Assembly: GCA_028554795.2 (NCBI GenBank)
Contig: CM068838.1
Location: 129,491,428-129,555,427 of the forward strand
DNA: 64,000 nucleotides
Source of the DNA: Sinohyriopsis cumingii
Taxonomy: Eukaryota; Mollusca; Bivalvia; Unionida; Unionidae
Reading direction: 5' to 3'
Below, piece after piece: positions 41,275-52,875 of this stretch. The notes beneath the pieces were generated by a model that searched no databases, was not told the DNA's origin, and saw only the letters and a program-made list of their open reading frames with translations. The translations under genes and the position numbers were made by a program. Numbering within the stretch: the stretch's first letter is position 1; the number at the start of each line of letters is the position of its first letter.

Positions 41275-42260
41275 TGTTACATGTTTAGGCTCGAATAAAC
41301 AGCATTGCAAGAAAGAATGAAAACAACAAACTTTGAAAAATTTAACAAATAATTTATTTCCCTGGGAAAATGCTGTAATAAAAAAGAATAAGAACTTGCG
41401 GTTTTAAGAATCAAAGCCAAAAAACAAACTCCTAGAATAATCCACGAATAAAAGTTTAGAAGTAGTAATAATAAAATGTTTTGATGATTTCAAGTTCGAG
41501 TCCCGACAAAGAATCCAAGATGGAAGGCGATGACATATGCTGTATCCTGTTCAATGTTGTTGTCTACAGTTCCTTGTAGAAACACAAGAAATAATCCTCC
41601 GGTTTTTGAAAACCCAAAATTATTTTTACGAAATGTCTTATTTCAAGAATTCTGTATGAGTACAACAAATATTTCCAGAGAAACGAGTTAATCTTTTAGA
41701 ATCCAAATAATCTGAAGAAAAATTAACATATAATTCAAAAACTGGCTACAACAGAAGGAAACGACTTGACATCAAGCGTTTTTAAGCCCAGACTGTGAGA
41801 TCGATCTCTAAACATCACTATTTAATCTAAGTAATGCGCAATTTTGGAAATGTCTAATTGCAAAATAGAGGATCACGTGATCATGTTTATATATAAAATA
41901 TCACGTAGCCCCTGTATCCTTATTACTCCGAGAATAAAAGTTGTTTACTTCACTAAAAGCTATTTACAAGTCGAGGGTCATATATCCAAAGCAGCCACGA
42001 TCTCAACCTTATTATTCCCACAATAAAAATAAATATAAAATAACTTGTTCGCGTGACTGTTACTAATTTTGAATTAAGGTCGAGACACAGGTCAGCTTTA
42101 TGTTTACAAAAATGAAGAGTCAGGGTCAAATTATTTTCTGGAAAAAATACTATTTCCTAGTAAACGAAACTACATTATTTTGACATATAATGACATCAAA
42201 AAATAAAAAGATTTTAAAGCTGGCAAATAAATAAATAAGATATAAATTAAGTCAAATATA
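41275..42260 (-). mobile_element. Candidate gypsy 5' LTR
   Basis: It begins on the plus strand with TGTTACATGTTTAGG, reading ...ACATGTAACA at the LTR end on the element's strand, adjacent to the primer-binding site. The first 150 bases match 62603-62765. No gene is seen. The outer border, near where the tandem repeats resume at about 42270, is an estimate. Confidence 0.5.
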
Positions 42261-42269
42261 AACAACAGT

Positions 42270-42741
42270 GCTCCAACAGTGGGAAAATGTTAAAGAAAAC
42301 TAGTCGAGCCGATTCCGAGAAACGTTTGGCTGTATAACGGATTTGGGTACACTGCATGCCGTAAGAAAATTATATTTTACGTATACAGTTGGGACATTAC
42401 GTTCACTCTTTGAAGAGTTTTTAAAGGGACCCTTCCTTACGATTTTATCTCTGTTGGATAGAGATGACCTAAGAAGGACGTCCTGACGAATTTCGTCGAT
42501 AAGAATCAGCGAAATTAGCGGGTTCCTATGGTTAATGGGTATGAAAACTCACGCACAATGTGGACAGATTCGTTAAATATTTGTTATATTTAAACCCATT
42601 CTAAAAGGAATTTGATTTCAACGCATCTTCAGCTATATCTAACCCGTTATCGCTTCCAACATGAGGAAAAGTTTTAAAAAATTCGACAGCCGATTTTGAG
42701 ATTTTCTCGGTTATAAAAAGAAGTTCGGTATCACACATGCA

Positions 42742-42802
<61 letters not shown>

Positions 42803-44520
42803 AACTTATGCTGTCAAATTTTACATTACGTATACAATTGGGAAATTATGTACCCCCAATATAGAGTTTTGACATGGACCCTTCATTGATATTTTATCTC
42901 TAGGAAATAGAGTCCACCTACAAAGGAAGTCGTGACGAATTTCGTGGAGACGAAATAGCAAAATAATGGGCGCCTTAGAGGGTACCGGGTATGAAGAACA
43001 CGCAAATGTGTATAAACTGTATCTATAGTTTGTACTGATGGGACCCTTACTTAGAGGATGTTGATTTCAACGCCTCTTATACTGTTTCGAAATAAGACCC
43101 GTTTCTAACAGCAGAAAAAGTGTAAAGAAAATTAGTCAAGCAGATTTCGAGAAACTAAAGAAAGGAAGTCGAGGAGATCACATGCCGTTAAGATTATATA
43201 CATGTGGGCCACATTACATCCACTCTTTACACAGTTTTGACATGAACCCTCCATGGATATTTTTTCTCTAGGAGATCAAGTCCGCCTACGAAGGAAGTCC
43301 TGACGAATTTCGTGGAGATGAAACTGCGAATGAAGGAACGCCTTAGGATGTACCATCATTGAAAAACACGCAAAATGTGGATCAAATTGAGCTAAAACTT
43401 GATCTAGCTATAAAATGACTTAGAGGACTTTGATTTCATCTAGTTTGGAATCAGTTCCCACAGTAGGAAAAGTTTGTAGAGAATTTTTCGCATACAACAC
43501 ATACCGTTGGAAGATTTTATTCGATGTATACAGTTGAGACATTACGTCGTACCCATTTTACAATGGAGGAAGTCTACCTACCAAGGAAGTCCGAATAAAT
43601 TTCGTGAAGAGGAATTGGTGAAATAAGGATCATCTTGCGGGTGCAAGTATGAGAGACACGCATCAATTGTATCAATATCTGTTTACTAACTGAACTTCTA
43701 CTTATAAACTATTTATTTCAACGTCTCTTTGGGAATGCCTAGCTATGTATGTGTTCCAACTGTAGGAAAGGTCTGATTAATATTTATTGAACCGATTTCA
43801 CGAAATTGTCCGCTAGATCAAGGGGTTGGATACAATGCATGTATTAAGAAGATTTTTTAAATAAATTTTTACATAGATACTTCTTTGACACTTAATCTCT
43901 ATGGGTCAGCGTCGACCCACCACGAATTTGTTCGAGAGGAATCAGCGAATTAAGGGGCACCCTGTGAGTAGCTGGTTTGAAAAACACGCTCAATGTACAT
44001 CTAATACAGGGATCTCAAACTCTAACCGCCCTGATGGCCGCATTAGGGGATTTTTGATGGCCCAAGGGCCGCACCATTTTTGTTATCTCTCATGACACCT
44101 TGTGACACCAATCATTTTGAGGGGCACAGGATACGGCCTTGCGGGTCGGGTGTTTGACAACCCTGATCTAATATATCAATAATTTGTAGTAATTTGACGA
44201 CTACTTAGTGGATTTTGATTTCAACGCCTCTTGGACAGTATCTAGCTCGGGATCTGTTCCAACAGTAGGAAAACATAAAAATAATTTGTCGAGCCGCTGT
44301 CAAGAAATTCTCGGCTAGAGAAATGTGGCCGGTACGAGGCGCTTTTTCGGTACTAAAGATGAAACACCCACCTTGAGCATAGATTATCTCAATACTGTAC
44401 TAATTGTACCCTTACTTACAGGATTTGGGTTTCGGTGCCTGTTGGACAGTATCTAGTTAGGGACCCATTTTAACAGTAGAAAACATTTAAATGAGAATTT
44501 TCGAGCTGATTACGATAAAT
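42270..44520 (+). repeat. Tandem array of the outer element's 380-450 bp unit
   Basis: About five units with landmarks GTCGAGCCGATT, CATGCCGTAAGA, ACATGGACCCTTC, TTTTATCTCTAGG, GAAGTCCTGACGAATTTCGT and GGTATGAAAAACACGC. They run in the same direction as the units at 35.1-36.1 kb. A (TA)n microsatellite sits at 42741-42800 and a hAT MITE at 44007-44165 interrupts one unit. Confidence 0.8.
44007..44165. mobile_element. hAT-type MITE, 159 bp, with 8-bp target duplication
   Basis: The ends are CAGGGATCTCAAAC and GTTTGACAACCCTG. Both borders carry ATCTAATA (43999-44006 and 44166-44173), a perfect 8-bp duplication as made by hAT transposases. The interior is non-coding and GC-richer than the surrounding repeat. 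Confidence 0.9.
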
Positions 44521-44521
44521 A

Positions 44522-45117
44522 AGGAACTCATTGTTGTTGTTGGCATCCGTTAGTATCGAGAGACGATGGAACTGCGCCCATGAGAGATGTCCCGGTTGGT
44601 GGTTGTGCAGCGTCTGATGTGGCTAAGTAGTCCAATGCGGGAGTGGCAGTCCCTGCTGCACTTGCTGCACTTGAAGGTTGCGTCTGGTGTTGGTTGGAGC
44701 TGCTTCTTCTTCCTCTGTGATCGTTTTTCATCAGCTAGCAAGCGTTGCTTGTCCTCTCCGGTTTTCAGACCAGTGATCAGAGCATGTCGCCAGCTTGATC
44801 TGTCTAGAGCGAGCTCTTCCCAGGTGTTGACATCGATATCAAGGGCTTTCATGTCACGCTTACAGACATCCTTGAAGCTGAGATGTGGCCGTCCGATCGA
44901 CCTTTTGCTAGAGACGAGTTCCGAATAAAGAATTTCTTTGAGGATCCGTCCGTCATCCATCCGACGTACATGGCCCAGCCATCTGATGCGGCGTTGGCAG
45001 AGGAGTGTGATCATGCTGAGAATCTTGGCACGCTCGAGCGCCTCGTTGTTTGTTACTCGATCGCTCCAGGTGATCCCGAATACGCGTCGGAGGCATCGCA
45101 TGTGAAAGGCGCTCAAT
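44522..45117 (-). pseudogene. LINE pol C-terminal fragment
   Basis: The 188-residue frame reads MSAFHMRCLRRVFGITWSDR, QRRIRWLGHVRRMDD and SIGRPHLSFKDVCKRD, the C-terminal region seen in many non-LTR retrotransposon reverse transcriptases of invertebrates. A C2H2-like finger (FKCSKCSRDC...SHIRRC) is near the end. The 3' end has a GTTGTTGTT tract. Reverse transcriptase motifs are absent, so this is a 5'-truncated insertion. It sits exactly where the surrounding tandem repeat changes orientation. Confidence 0.75.
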
Positions 45118-46508
45118 CGAAATCGGCTCGACGAATTTTCTTTAAATTTTTTTTGCTGTTAGAAAGGGGTCTTATTTCAAAACAGGTTAAGCGGCATCGA
45201 AATCAAAATTCTCTAAGTAAGGTGTCCATGAGTACAAACTATTGATACCGTTTATTAACATTTGCGTGTTTTTCATAGCCGGTAACCCCTATGGCGCCCT
45301 TTTTTTTTTGCTGTTTCGTCTGCACGAAATTCGTCAGGACTTTCTTCGTAGGTGGACTCTTTATCCGAGAGATAAAAGAGACGCGAGAGAGGCGTTGAAA
45401 TCGATATATTCTAGTTTGGGGTTCAATAATAACAATCTTTTCAATCGATCCAGATTGTGCGTCTTTTTCATACCCGGTGCCTACAGGTTGTCCCCTTTTA
45501 TTGCTCATTCCTTTCAATGATATTCATCAGGACTTCTTTCGTGGCTCGACACTACCACCTAGAGATAAAATGTCAGTGAAAAGTCCATGTCAAAACTCTT
45601 TAAAGAGGAGACATATTGGCCCACTTGTATAATTAAGATATTATCTACTTGCCGCATTTGCTGTACCCACCCACCCCCTTTATGTAGTTCCAATTTCTGG
45701 AAATCGGTTAAACAAATTCTTTCAATGACTTTGGCTTATGTTGGAACAGATTCCAGAATAGAAACTGTTCATCAGAAGTTGCAATCGAAATCGTTTAGGT
45801 ACGGGTTTAATTCGAACTAAGTATTACTAGATTTGCCTCACACTGAGCGTGTTTCATACACCTACCCGTATGCTTGTTTACCCAGTTCCAAGGGCTTCAA
45901 GACAACATTCGATGTCAACTGAGGGCTTACTAAACCCGTAGATACTTGAAATAATTCTTCTCTAAGCACATTATGACCACATAAGAGAAATCTCCAATTT
46001 CACACTTGGATGGTTTTTTGTAGTTTCACGTTTACTTGAGCCATTAGTAAGCTTTCGAACATAAATACTAATATTTCGCGCCATGCAAAACAGGACGCGA
46101 CCCTTACATCTAACACAACTAATTAATCTTATTTCAAATTAGTAATTATGTATACCTATCAATATCATAACCCCTTCCTCCACATAGTCCGTGATTTGTC
46201 TCTAGTCAGCTATATATAGCTGGCACCAAAGAGCACTCTTATTTCTCTAACTGCGTTAGAATAACACCAATGCATGCCCTGAAGGTTTTTAATCTTCAAG
46301 AAGTTATAACCAATTATTTATAGAACTATAAATAACTAATGAATACCCAGCTGGCTGTGAATAAGGAATCAGTAACCAAATGTAAGTATAAATAGTTGAA
46401 TCGGGAATAAGTAACTGGTTACTTATTCCTTATTCAATCGGTAACTGGTTACTTATTCCTTATTCAATCGGGAACAAGGAATAAGGAATAAGTAACCAAC
46501 TTGACGTC
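45118..46508 (-). repeat. Right arm of the outer element
   Basis: 45118-45840 carries units of the 380-450 bp repeat in inverted orientation (ACGAAATTCGTCAGGACTTT near 45325 and a second near 45520). 45840-46508 is the reverse complement of the left arm 18591-19254 and ends in the GTTACTTATTCC palindromic units and GACGTC. It includes the unoccupied counterpart of the virus-like element's insertion site near 45640. Confidence 0.8.
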
Positions 46509-46512
46509 AATT

Positions 46513-49500
46513 TATCATATTTATGGCACAGGACAATGACGTTTTAAGATGCTAAATCTAGGCCAACTGTTCATCGTGTGATGCTAATAGCAGGGAGATA
46601 CCATATATAATAGTCCATAGCTCGGTATCACTGTAACAGAACACAAACTGAAAGAAACGTTACAACAGATATATTTGCCCAAGAAAGCTGTTGTCAACAC
46701 TGTAAGTTAATATAAGCAATATTGTGGCCATTAATGATATTTGCAGTCTCACAGCTGACTTATAACCAGTTGCAGCTGATTACCGTATATATGTATGGGA
46801 TAGTCCTAAGTACTATAATGTTTGTTAGAGCTTTGTGTGCAAGTGTAGAGGTATATATAGCAATATGCAGAGTTTTCCAAATTTGGGAATTAATTTTATG
46901 CAGTAATATTCGTGTTAATTTGAATGTGCTCTGACATATCACATGTTGACATGGCCATCCCAATGAGTAAAATCATCAAGTTCACTAACTCGAGCTTAAA
47001 CTAGTTTGAATATATCTTACCTTTTGTTTGTAAACCCCCCTCAAATTAATAAAAATTAAAAGCACAAATGAGATCAAAGATGCTATGAACTTAATCATTT
47101 TATTTCCTGATTTATAGTTTCAAACCTAGTTATGCCTAGGGTGGCCCTAAAACAGTTATCTTCCGCTCGTTTCACTCCAAACGAAGTTTTCAGTGTAAAA
47201 GATGACCATGATTGCGAGTGATTTCCTGTTCCTGGGCAAGTTCATTTTCAGTGGTGTATCCACATCTACACATGTCTATGCATATGAGAAAAATGCTATG
47301 ACGTCTGCTTCCGATATTTACAATGCCGAATCAAGCAACATAAATGAATGACAGCTACAAATTTGTCTTTCCCATGGATTTAACAAGCGATACAGTTTCT
47401 ATTCTCATGTGTGCAAAAAGATTCAAAATTAAACTCTCATCATTATGGTAATTTACGGAATTACCAAACAGTTACCAAATAGGAAGATTTTACGTCACAA
47501 TGTTGTGTGAGGATAAGAGACTCGCCCATAGTGTACGCATTATGCCGCAGTGATAGTATGGAAAGACCGTTACGCATGGAAGTTCCGGAGGATGCTAGTG
47601 TTATTGCCCATCTGGTCACAGTCAGGTTATAAATTTAATGAAGGAAATGACTAGGTTATGCGCAGTGTTTATCACATTAAAGATTTCCGTTATTGACATC
47701 GGTGGCGTAATACAAACAAACGAGGAGGTATGTCCAGATTATAATAACCAAGTTTGTTAATCAACGAGTCTGTCATGTACAGAGCCTTATCTTATATTGG
47801 GGGATATATTGTATCATCAGGAGTGAGAACTGTACTAGCTTGAAAGGGACCAACTGAATATTTGACGGGGGTATCAGGTACTGACACTGAGATATTCCAT
47901 TTTCTTTTCCTTGCCTATCTGAATTTTTTTTAATGTTTTTACTTTCTATAACAAAAGAACAAGACAAAACACAATAGTCTTCTACTTAGTTAAAAAGATA
48001 ATTTTGCTGTTTCTATCTCATTATCTCAAACATCAAGTTGAAAAGGAAACGGACAAGAGCGAGAGAGATATCGAGATCAACTTCTTCATTAACCCGCTCT
48101 TATGACATTAATGTGAAATGTTTGTGACATGAGAATCTAATAATCAAGACCTTCGCACAAGGGCTCGTGTCGTTGCTAATAACTGAACTGTGAGTCCTAC
48201 ATTAGTATAAAATAATAATATTGTATGCTATCTGTATGACTGATAGTTACATATGAGTAATGATACGATGCTCTGTGCATCAAGCTCATTGGTGGAACGG
48301 TACACAAGCAAGTTGTCACAGATGATAACGAATGAAAGAACGAACAGCTGTTGAAGACGAATATAATAAACAGCTTTTTAAAAACTCTTTTTGTTTCTTA
48401 AGAGTTTGATCCAGTGCGTCTTGCCATCTTCCAATAGTTAGGTGTATTAATTTTCGAAGGAATAAAATCAATGTACACACCAAATCACCGCACTATATCA
48501 ATCGCACCTGGCTTAAAATATAGTACTTTCTGACGGAATCACCTGTTTACCATTATTACAAAATTATTTGTTTTAAAAATCACTAATAATACTAGTAAAT
48601 ATTTGTATGAGTTGCATTTGTCGGTATAAGATATTTAAAGTTTTACTGCACAGAAATGATGTTCTGATTGGATGACATACAGTCAGAAATCACACGCCTT
48701 CTGACTGACTAAGCGTTTACACACAAGTCAAGCGCCAAAAAAGGAAGAACGGAAATTGTGTATACTATACACACGAAGTGTAAATGTCTGTCGAACCATT
48801 ACCGACATTATGAGGACTTTCATAATAACACGTTCATCTTTATGATCATTCTCAACCAGTTTCCGAGTATCATTTCGAGGACTGGTGAGTAAGTCCTCAC
48901 AATACAGTCATGTCCTCGAAATATTGGTGTGCATCCCAAATCAGGCCTTCCCAAGTACACCAACACACACACACACACACACACAACATTGTCCCATTAT
49001 TTCATATGTTCTCAACACGGTCAAGATGTACACCACACCGGCTAGCATAGAGGCATAAACACTTATTTTGGATATGCATTTAACCAGGACTCTGTCTGAT
49101 GTCAGTCAGATCATCATGTTCGATCACGCGCATCACAGAGAAAAACTATATGAAAGAGACCAATCTATGGCGAGAGACAAGTCTAACGAGGTTCTTGTTG
49201 TATGGATTACTTGTGAGACGACGTTTGGGAAAGAAGATAATACCGGCGTGATGCCACTTATGTTAATTCAGTTAACAAATCCCAAAGACCGTTTTGAGGA
49301 CCACCCACATCTCTAGAAAAGAGAGAGATTACTCAATCATATCCATCTGTGTTTGTATGTTTTATATGTGGTTCTTTGTCTTTCTTTGTTAAAAACAAAA
49401 ACTGGAAGTGAAAACCCCTTAAGCCTTTACCCCATTACCATTTTAACATTACCGTTCTCTTTGAGGCTATGAAAACGTTTGAATCATTGGGTTACATGCT

Positions 49501-51625
49501 TCAGACTATATGGCCTCAATCATACTACGTATAAGGTCAGAACTAAACGTTGCAAAAGAAACACACATAGAAATATAATCGTGTATTCGTGTGCTATAGA
49601 CACTCACACTAATCAGATGTTCATCTATGAATACAATTCTTATTGTATGTGATCCATGAGAAAGTGCATATTCCAAGAGATTGATTTTTTAAATTATTTT
49701 TCAACTTTTGATTGAATATACGTGGTTAACATATATTGACAAAATGTCGTCTGCCATGATGACAATCGCTTTATACATTGGAATAAATAGGTAAGGCAAG
49801 AGAAGCAAGCTCGAATCCCACTACGAACTTTATTTTTTCCATTTTGTTTCACTCATGTATGTGTTTATTTTTCATCGGATTAGGTAAAGAATTATGTTAT
49901 TATTCATAGTTTTTCTGTGCAAATGTACAAATGTACAAAAAACAACATACAGTATAAGCATCCGACATTAGGGTTAGAGGACTCACGGTACTATTTCAAG
50001 TCCCATAGTAAACATATGGAAACACCATAATATTCAAAATTCAATAACTTAACATTTCTGGGTGCTGCTGATCAGACATATTTCTCTATGCACAACTATC
50101 CCTGGTGCAAGCTTATATGTGGAGAACGCCATATGACCCGCGGCATTTTTATAATCTACATGTGCATGAAACACAAGTTATTGATTCTGCACCAAATGAA
50201 CCAGATGCTACTTTCATTATTGAGTACTCCTAAGTCAAGTCTGTAAAAATACTAAAATTGAATCAATAGAATTTTGTCTACATTTTAAAAATATTACGGA
50301 TAGGATAAGGTCTTAAAAGAAAATTTTAATAAAATTTTCATTTTCATTATTAACCAATTATGGGTCACTAAACCAGTATACACTCTATTATTTGTACAAA
50401 CCATTTCTAGACTGGTTCACGGTTCTTCGATATAATTAGTACAGTGTGTCCTATAGATCAGTTACTTTATTATGCCATAAACATTAGTTCTCCAACAAGC
50501 TTTTAAGCATAAAATAAAAATAAATTTTTATTGTTTCGAGTAACTAACGGATATAATGTGTTAACATACACTACGAAATATATCCGAATAATGCTAATTT
50601 CATCTACAATATAGTTAGTTATTCTACCGCAAAAGATTATACATATATACATACATGTTTATGTTTGTGTTTAGTTTATTGTGAACATTCTAAAACATGA
50701 ATGTACATCACACCTACAGACAAATATACATACATACGCATGCACGCGCACGCACACGCTCGCACGCACACTCGCACACACATCTACATACATACATACA
50801 TATACAAGAATGCATGCATGCATACATACATACATACATACATACTTACATGCATACATACATGCATGCATACATACATGCTAACATACATACATACATA
50901 CGTACGTACGTACATACATACATGCATGCATGCATACATACATACATACATACATACATACATACATACATACGGATTTTTTTCACAAATACAATAATTA
51001 AGAACAAGTATAATTGATTGCTTGCAGAGGCAAGATCTTACGATTTTCCTAAACCAGACCCATCAACGTTTGTTAAATACTTCTTATATTTTTCGATTTT
51101 TAATTAAATGTTTCCATTTATTTTATACGGCATGTAAAAGTCCATAAACTTAATTTTAACTGGTATTCTTTTGTGTTCGAATTTTGCATTTTCGACATTT
51201 TCTATGTTATCCTGCATTAGTCATAACAATATATTCCACATTCAATCCAGTTGTAATAGAAAATTGAACGTTCATTCGTGTGGATATCTTTGCTTGACCA
51301 CACAATTCTGCAAATACATACTCTGCGGAGTTATCTATTTGCAAACTATTTCAAGCGGTTATCACATTTATGCATGTGATTGAATATCAATATCAGTGAG
51401 ATGTGTCCATCCCTTGTCAAAAGCCAACTCTATATCCTCTTTCATCCATCCGCTTGTCTAGAAGTAATGTTTTCCATTGTGAATTATTTTAAAGGGTCAG
51501 GCAGCATCTTACAGAAATATATGACATTGAACCCTGCGCATGCATGTTTTCAGAAGAACGTTTACTTTACTGTAGTTTTCATAAACAGACGTACCAATAT
51601 ATTTTAACAACATAAAGAAGTAGAT
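46513..51625. other. No gene recognised; microsatellites
   Basis: AT-rich sequence with a (CA)n at 48961-48986 and a (TACA/TGCA)n tetranucleotide array at 50720-50975. Short open frames on both strands, including three overlapping ones in the tetranucleotide array, have no domain support. Confidence 0.6.
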
Positions 51626-52828
51626 CTACACAAAGGTAGATTGTTCGTTCACATCCTTTCCCTTTGTGCTATTGGATTGACTCTGGCTCGTTTTCGTTGA
51701 ATCAGTAGTAACAGGGACGGTGGTACGCTTTGGCAGCAATTTTCTGATACTATCTAGGAACATCGATTTCAACTCGTCTCTGAAACGTCTGTTCATAATT
51801 ATATAGACCCAAAGGTTTGCATTGAAACTTATCAACAAGGCAATTTCGTATACAACATGGTAAAGACGATTTTCTCTTAGCGGCAGTATTTTTTGACCGC
51901 TATGCGTTTTGAGTACAGTCACCAGTAGAAAAATACCGTATGGGATTTCTGGAATCAGAAAGATGATGACAATGTAGACCACAATAATGGAGGCTCTCTT
52001 ATTTTGTTGGTCCCTCACTCGACTTTGTTCAGCACTTATGGACCCTTTTCGAATGTTTCTATGAAACAACTTATGGATCGTTAAGATTGTGAGGACAAGT
52101 AATAGGACGCATGGCAGTATATTCACAAGAAGCAAAGTTATCCACAGAAAGGTGCAAGATTCCACACATGTATCTTCTAAAGCCCACTGACAGATACCTT
52201 GTGCTTTGTCTGCTTTCTTCTTATTAAGATGGTAAGTATGGATGACGAACGCACATATAGTGATGACGGTGACTGCGATGAAACTTTGGCGATTCGTAAA
52301 CCAAGATTTTGCTTTGAATGGAAACCATACGTAAAAGAATCTCTGAAAGCCAAGCAACAATGTCTGCCATATGGACACAGTGTGGAAAGCCTTAGAAATA
52401 TAAAACTTAGAGATCATAAATGCCTCACACCAGCCTTCATTCAGACCGACATATCCTTGTATTCCACTGGTGAAGACATGTATATACGTAGGTAAGGTCA
52501 CAAGTCCAGTTAGAGAGTCCGATATTGCAATGAAAATAAGGATTAGGTTGGTGGTTGTTCGCATGCTTTTTCGGACGAAAACGGCTATGATCAGCACATT
52601 TGCAAACGCCGTTAAAATAACCAGGAACGTCCAGACGTAGACATATACCATCTCTTCAAAATCATGCAATTGGTAGAAGAATTCAGAATAATAGTCAGGA
52701 GTATCAGTCTGATTGTCTTGGCTACCATTCTCCGCAGAATAATCAGAGGCATTTGTCCGGGATATGTGATTGTCTGAGAGCATATCATACCCCTCATGTA
52801 TCTCAAAGCTGCTATTTATATGTGCCAT
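51626..52828 (-). CDS. Rhodopsin-family GPCR, sex-peptide-receptor/FMRFamide-receptor-like
   Basis: An intact 400-residue coding exon. The N-terminus has several Asn-x-Ser/Thr sites (NSS, NAS, NGS, NQT) and an acidic Tyr-rich patch. Seven hydrophobic segments follow, from about residues 60-85 (VYVWTFLVILTAFANVLIIA) to about 335-355. The third ends in LLLGFQRFFYVWFPF, where DRY is replaced by a QRF-type motif, and the seventh has ISFNANLWVYIIMN instead of NPxxY. Both are typical of the invertebrate peptide-receptor group with sex-peptide and myosuppressin receptors. A Cys pair (EGWC and DTCVESC) can form the conserved extracellular bridge. The Ser/Thr-rich tail suits arrestin control. The ligand is unknown. 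The ATG at 52828 is chosen; the frame runs on to a splice acceptor at 52864. Confidence 0.85.
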   Translation of the reverse strand: MAHINSSFEIHEGYDMLSDNHISRTNASDYSAENGSQDNQTDTPDYYSEFFYQLHDFEEMVYVYVWTFLVILTAFANVLIIAVFVRKSMRTTTNLILIFIAISDSLTGLVTLPTYIHVFTSGIQGYVGLNEGWCEAFMISKFYISKAFHTVSIWQTLLLGFQRFFYVWFPFKAKSWFTNRQSFIAVTVITICAFVIHTYHLNKKKADKAQGICQWALEDTCVESCTFLWITLLLVNILPCVLLLVLTILTIHKLFHRNIRKGSISAEQSRVRDQQNKRASIIVVYIVIIFLIPEIPYGIFLLVTVLKTHSGQKILPLRENRLYHVVYEIALLISFNANLWVYIIMNRRFRDELKSMFLDSIRKLLPKRTTVPVTTDSTKTSQSQSNSTKGKDVNEQSTFV

Positions 52829-52863
52829 CTGAATACGTTGAGCTGTGTGAATGTTTTCCAAGT

Positions 52864-52875
52864 CTGAAAATAGTT
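52864..52875 (-). other. 3' splice site before the GPCR coding exon
   Basis: On the minus strand AAACTATTTTCAG precedes the open frame, 35 bases ahead of the chosen ATG. The 5' untranslated leader is therefore probably in one or more upstream exons. Confidence 0.5.

Larger units (their letters stand above)
18591..46508. mobile_element. Outer 27.9 kb inverted-repeat (foldback-like) element, nested host of other elements
   Basis: Both ends read GACGTCAAGTTGGTTACTT inward and are bordered by AATT on each side (18587-18590 and 46509-46512), a possible 4-bp target duplication that is ambiguous because it is palindromic. The arms stay alignable for about 660 bases on the left up to the virus-like insertion at 19255, and then continue beyond it at 35068, against 46508 down to about 45520 on the right. 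Internal tandem repeats flank the middle. No transposase of its own is recognised. Arm identity is clearly lower than that of the virus-like element's repeats, so this is the older layer. Confidence 0.75.

Noticed and set aside
49068-49316. 82-codon plus-strand frame
   Set aside because: No domain or context; likely chance.
50671-51017. Several open frames in three frames
   Set aside because: They come from the TACA/TGCA tetranucleotide array.
52199-52495. 98-codon plus-strand frame
   Set aside because: It is a shadow of the GPCR coding sequence on the other strand.
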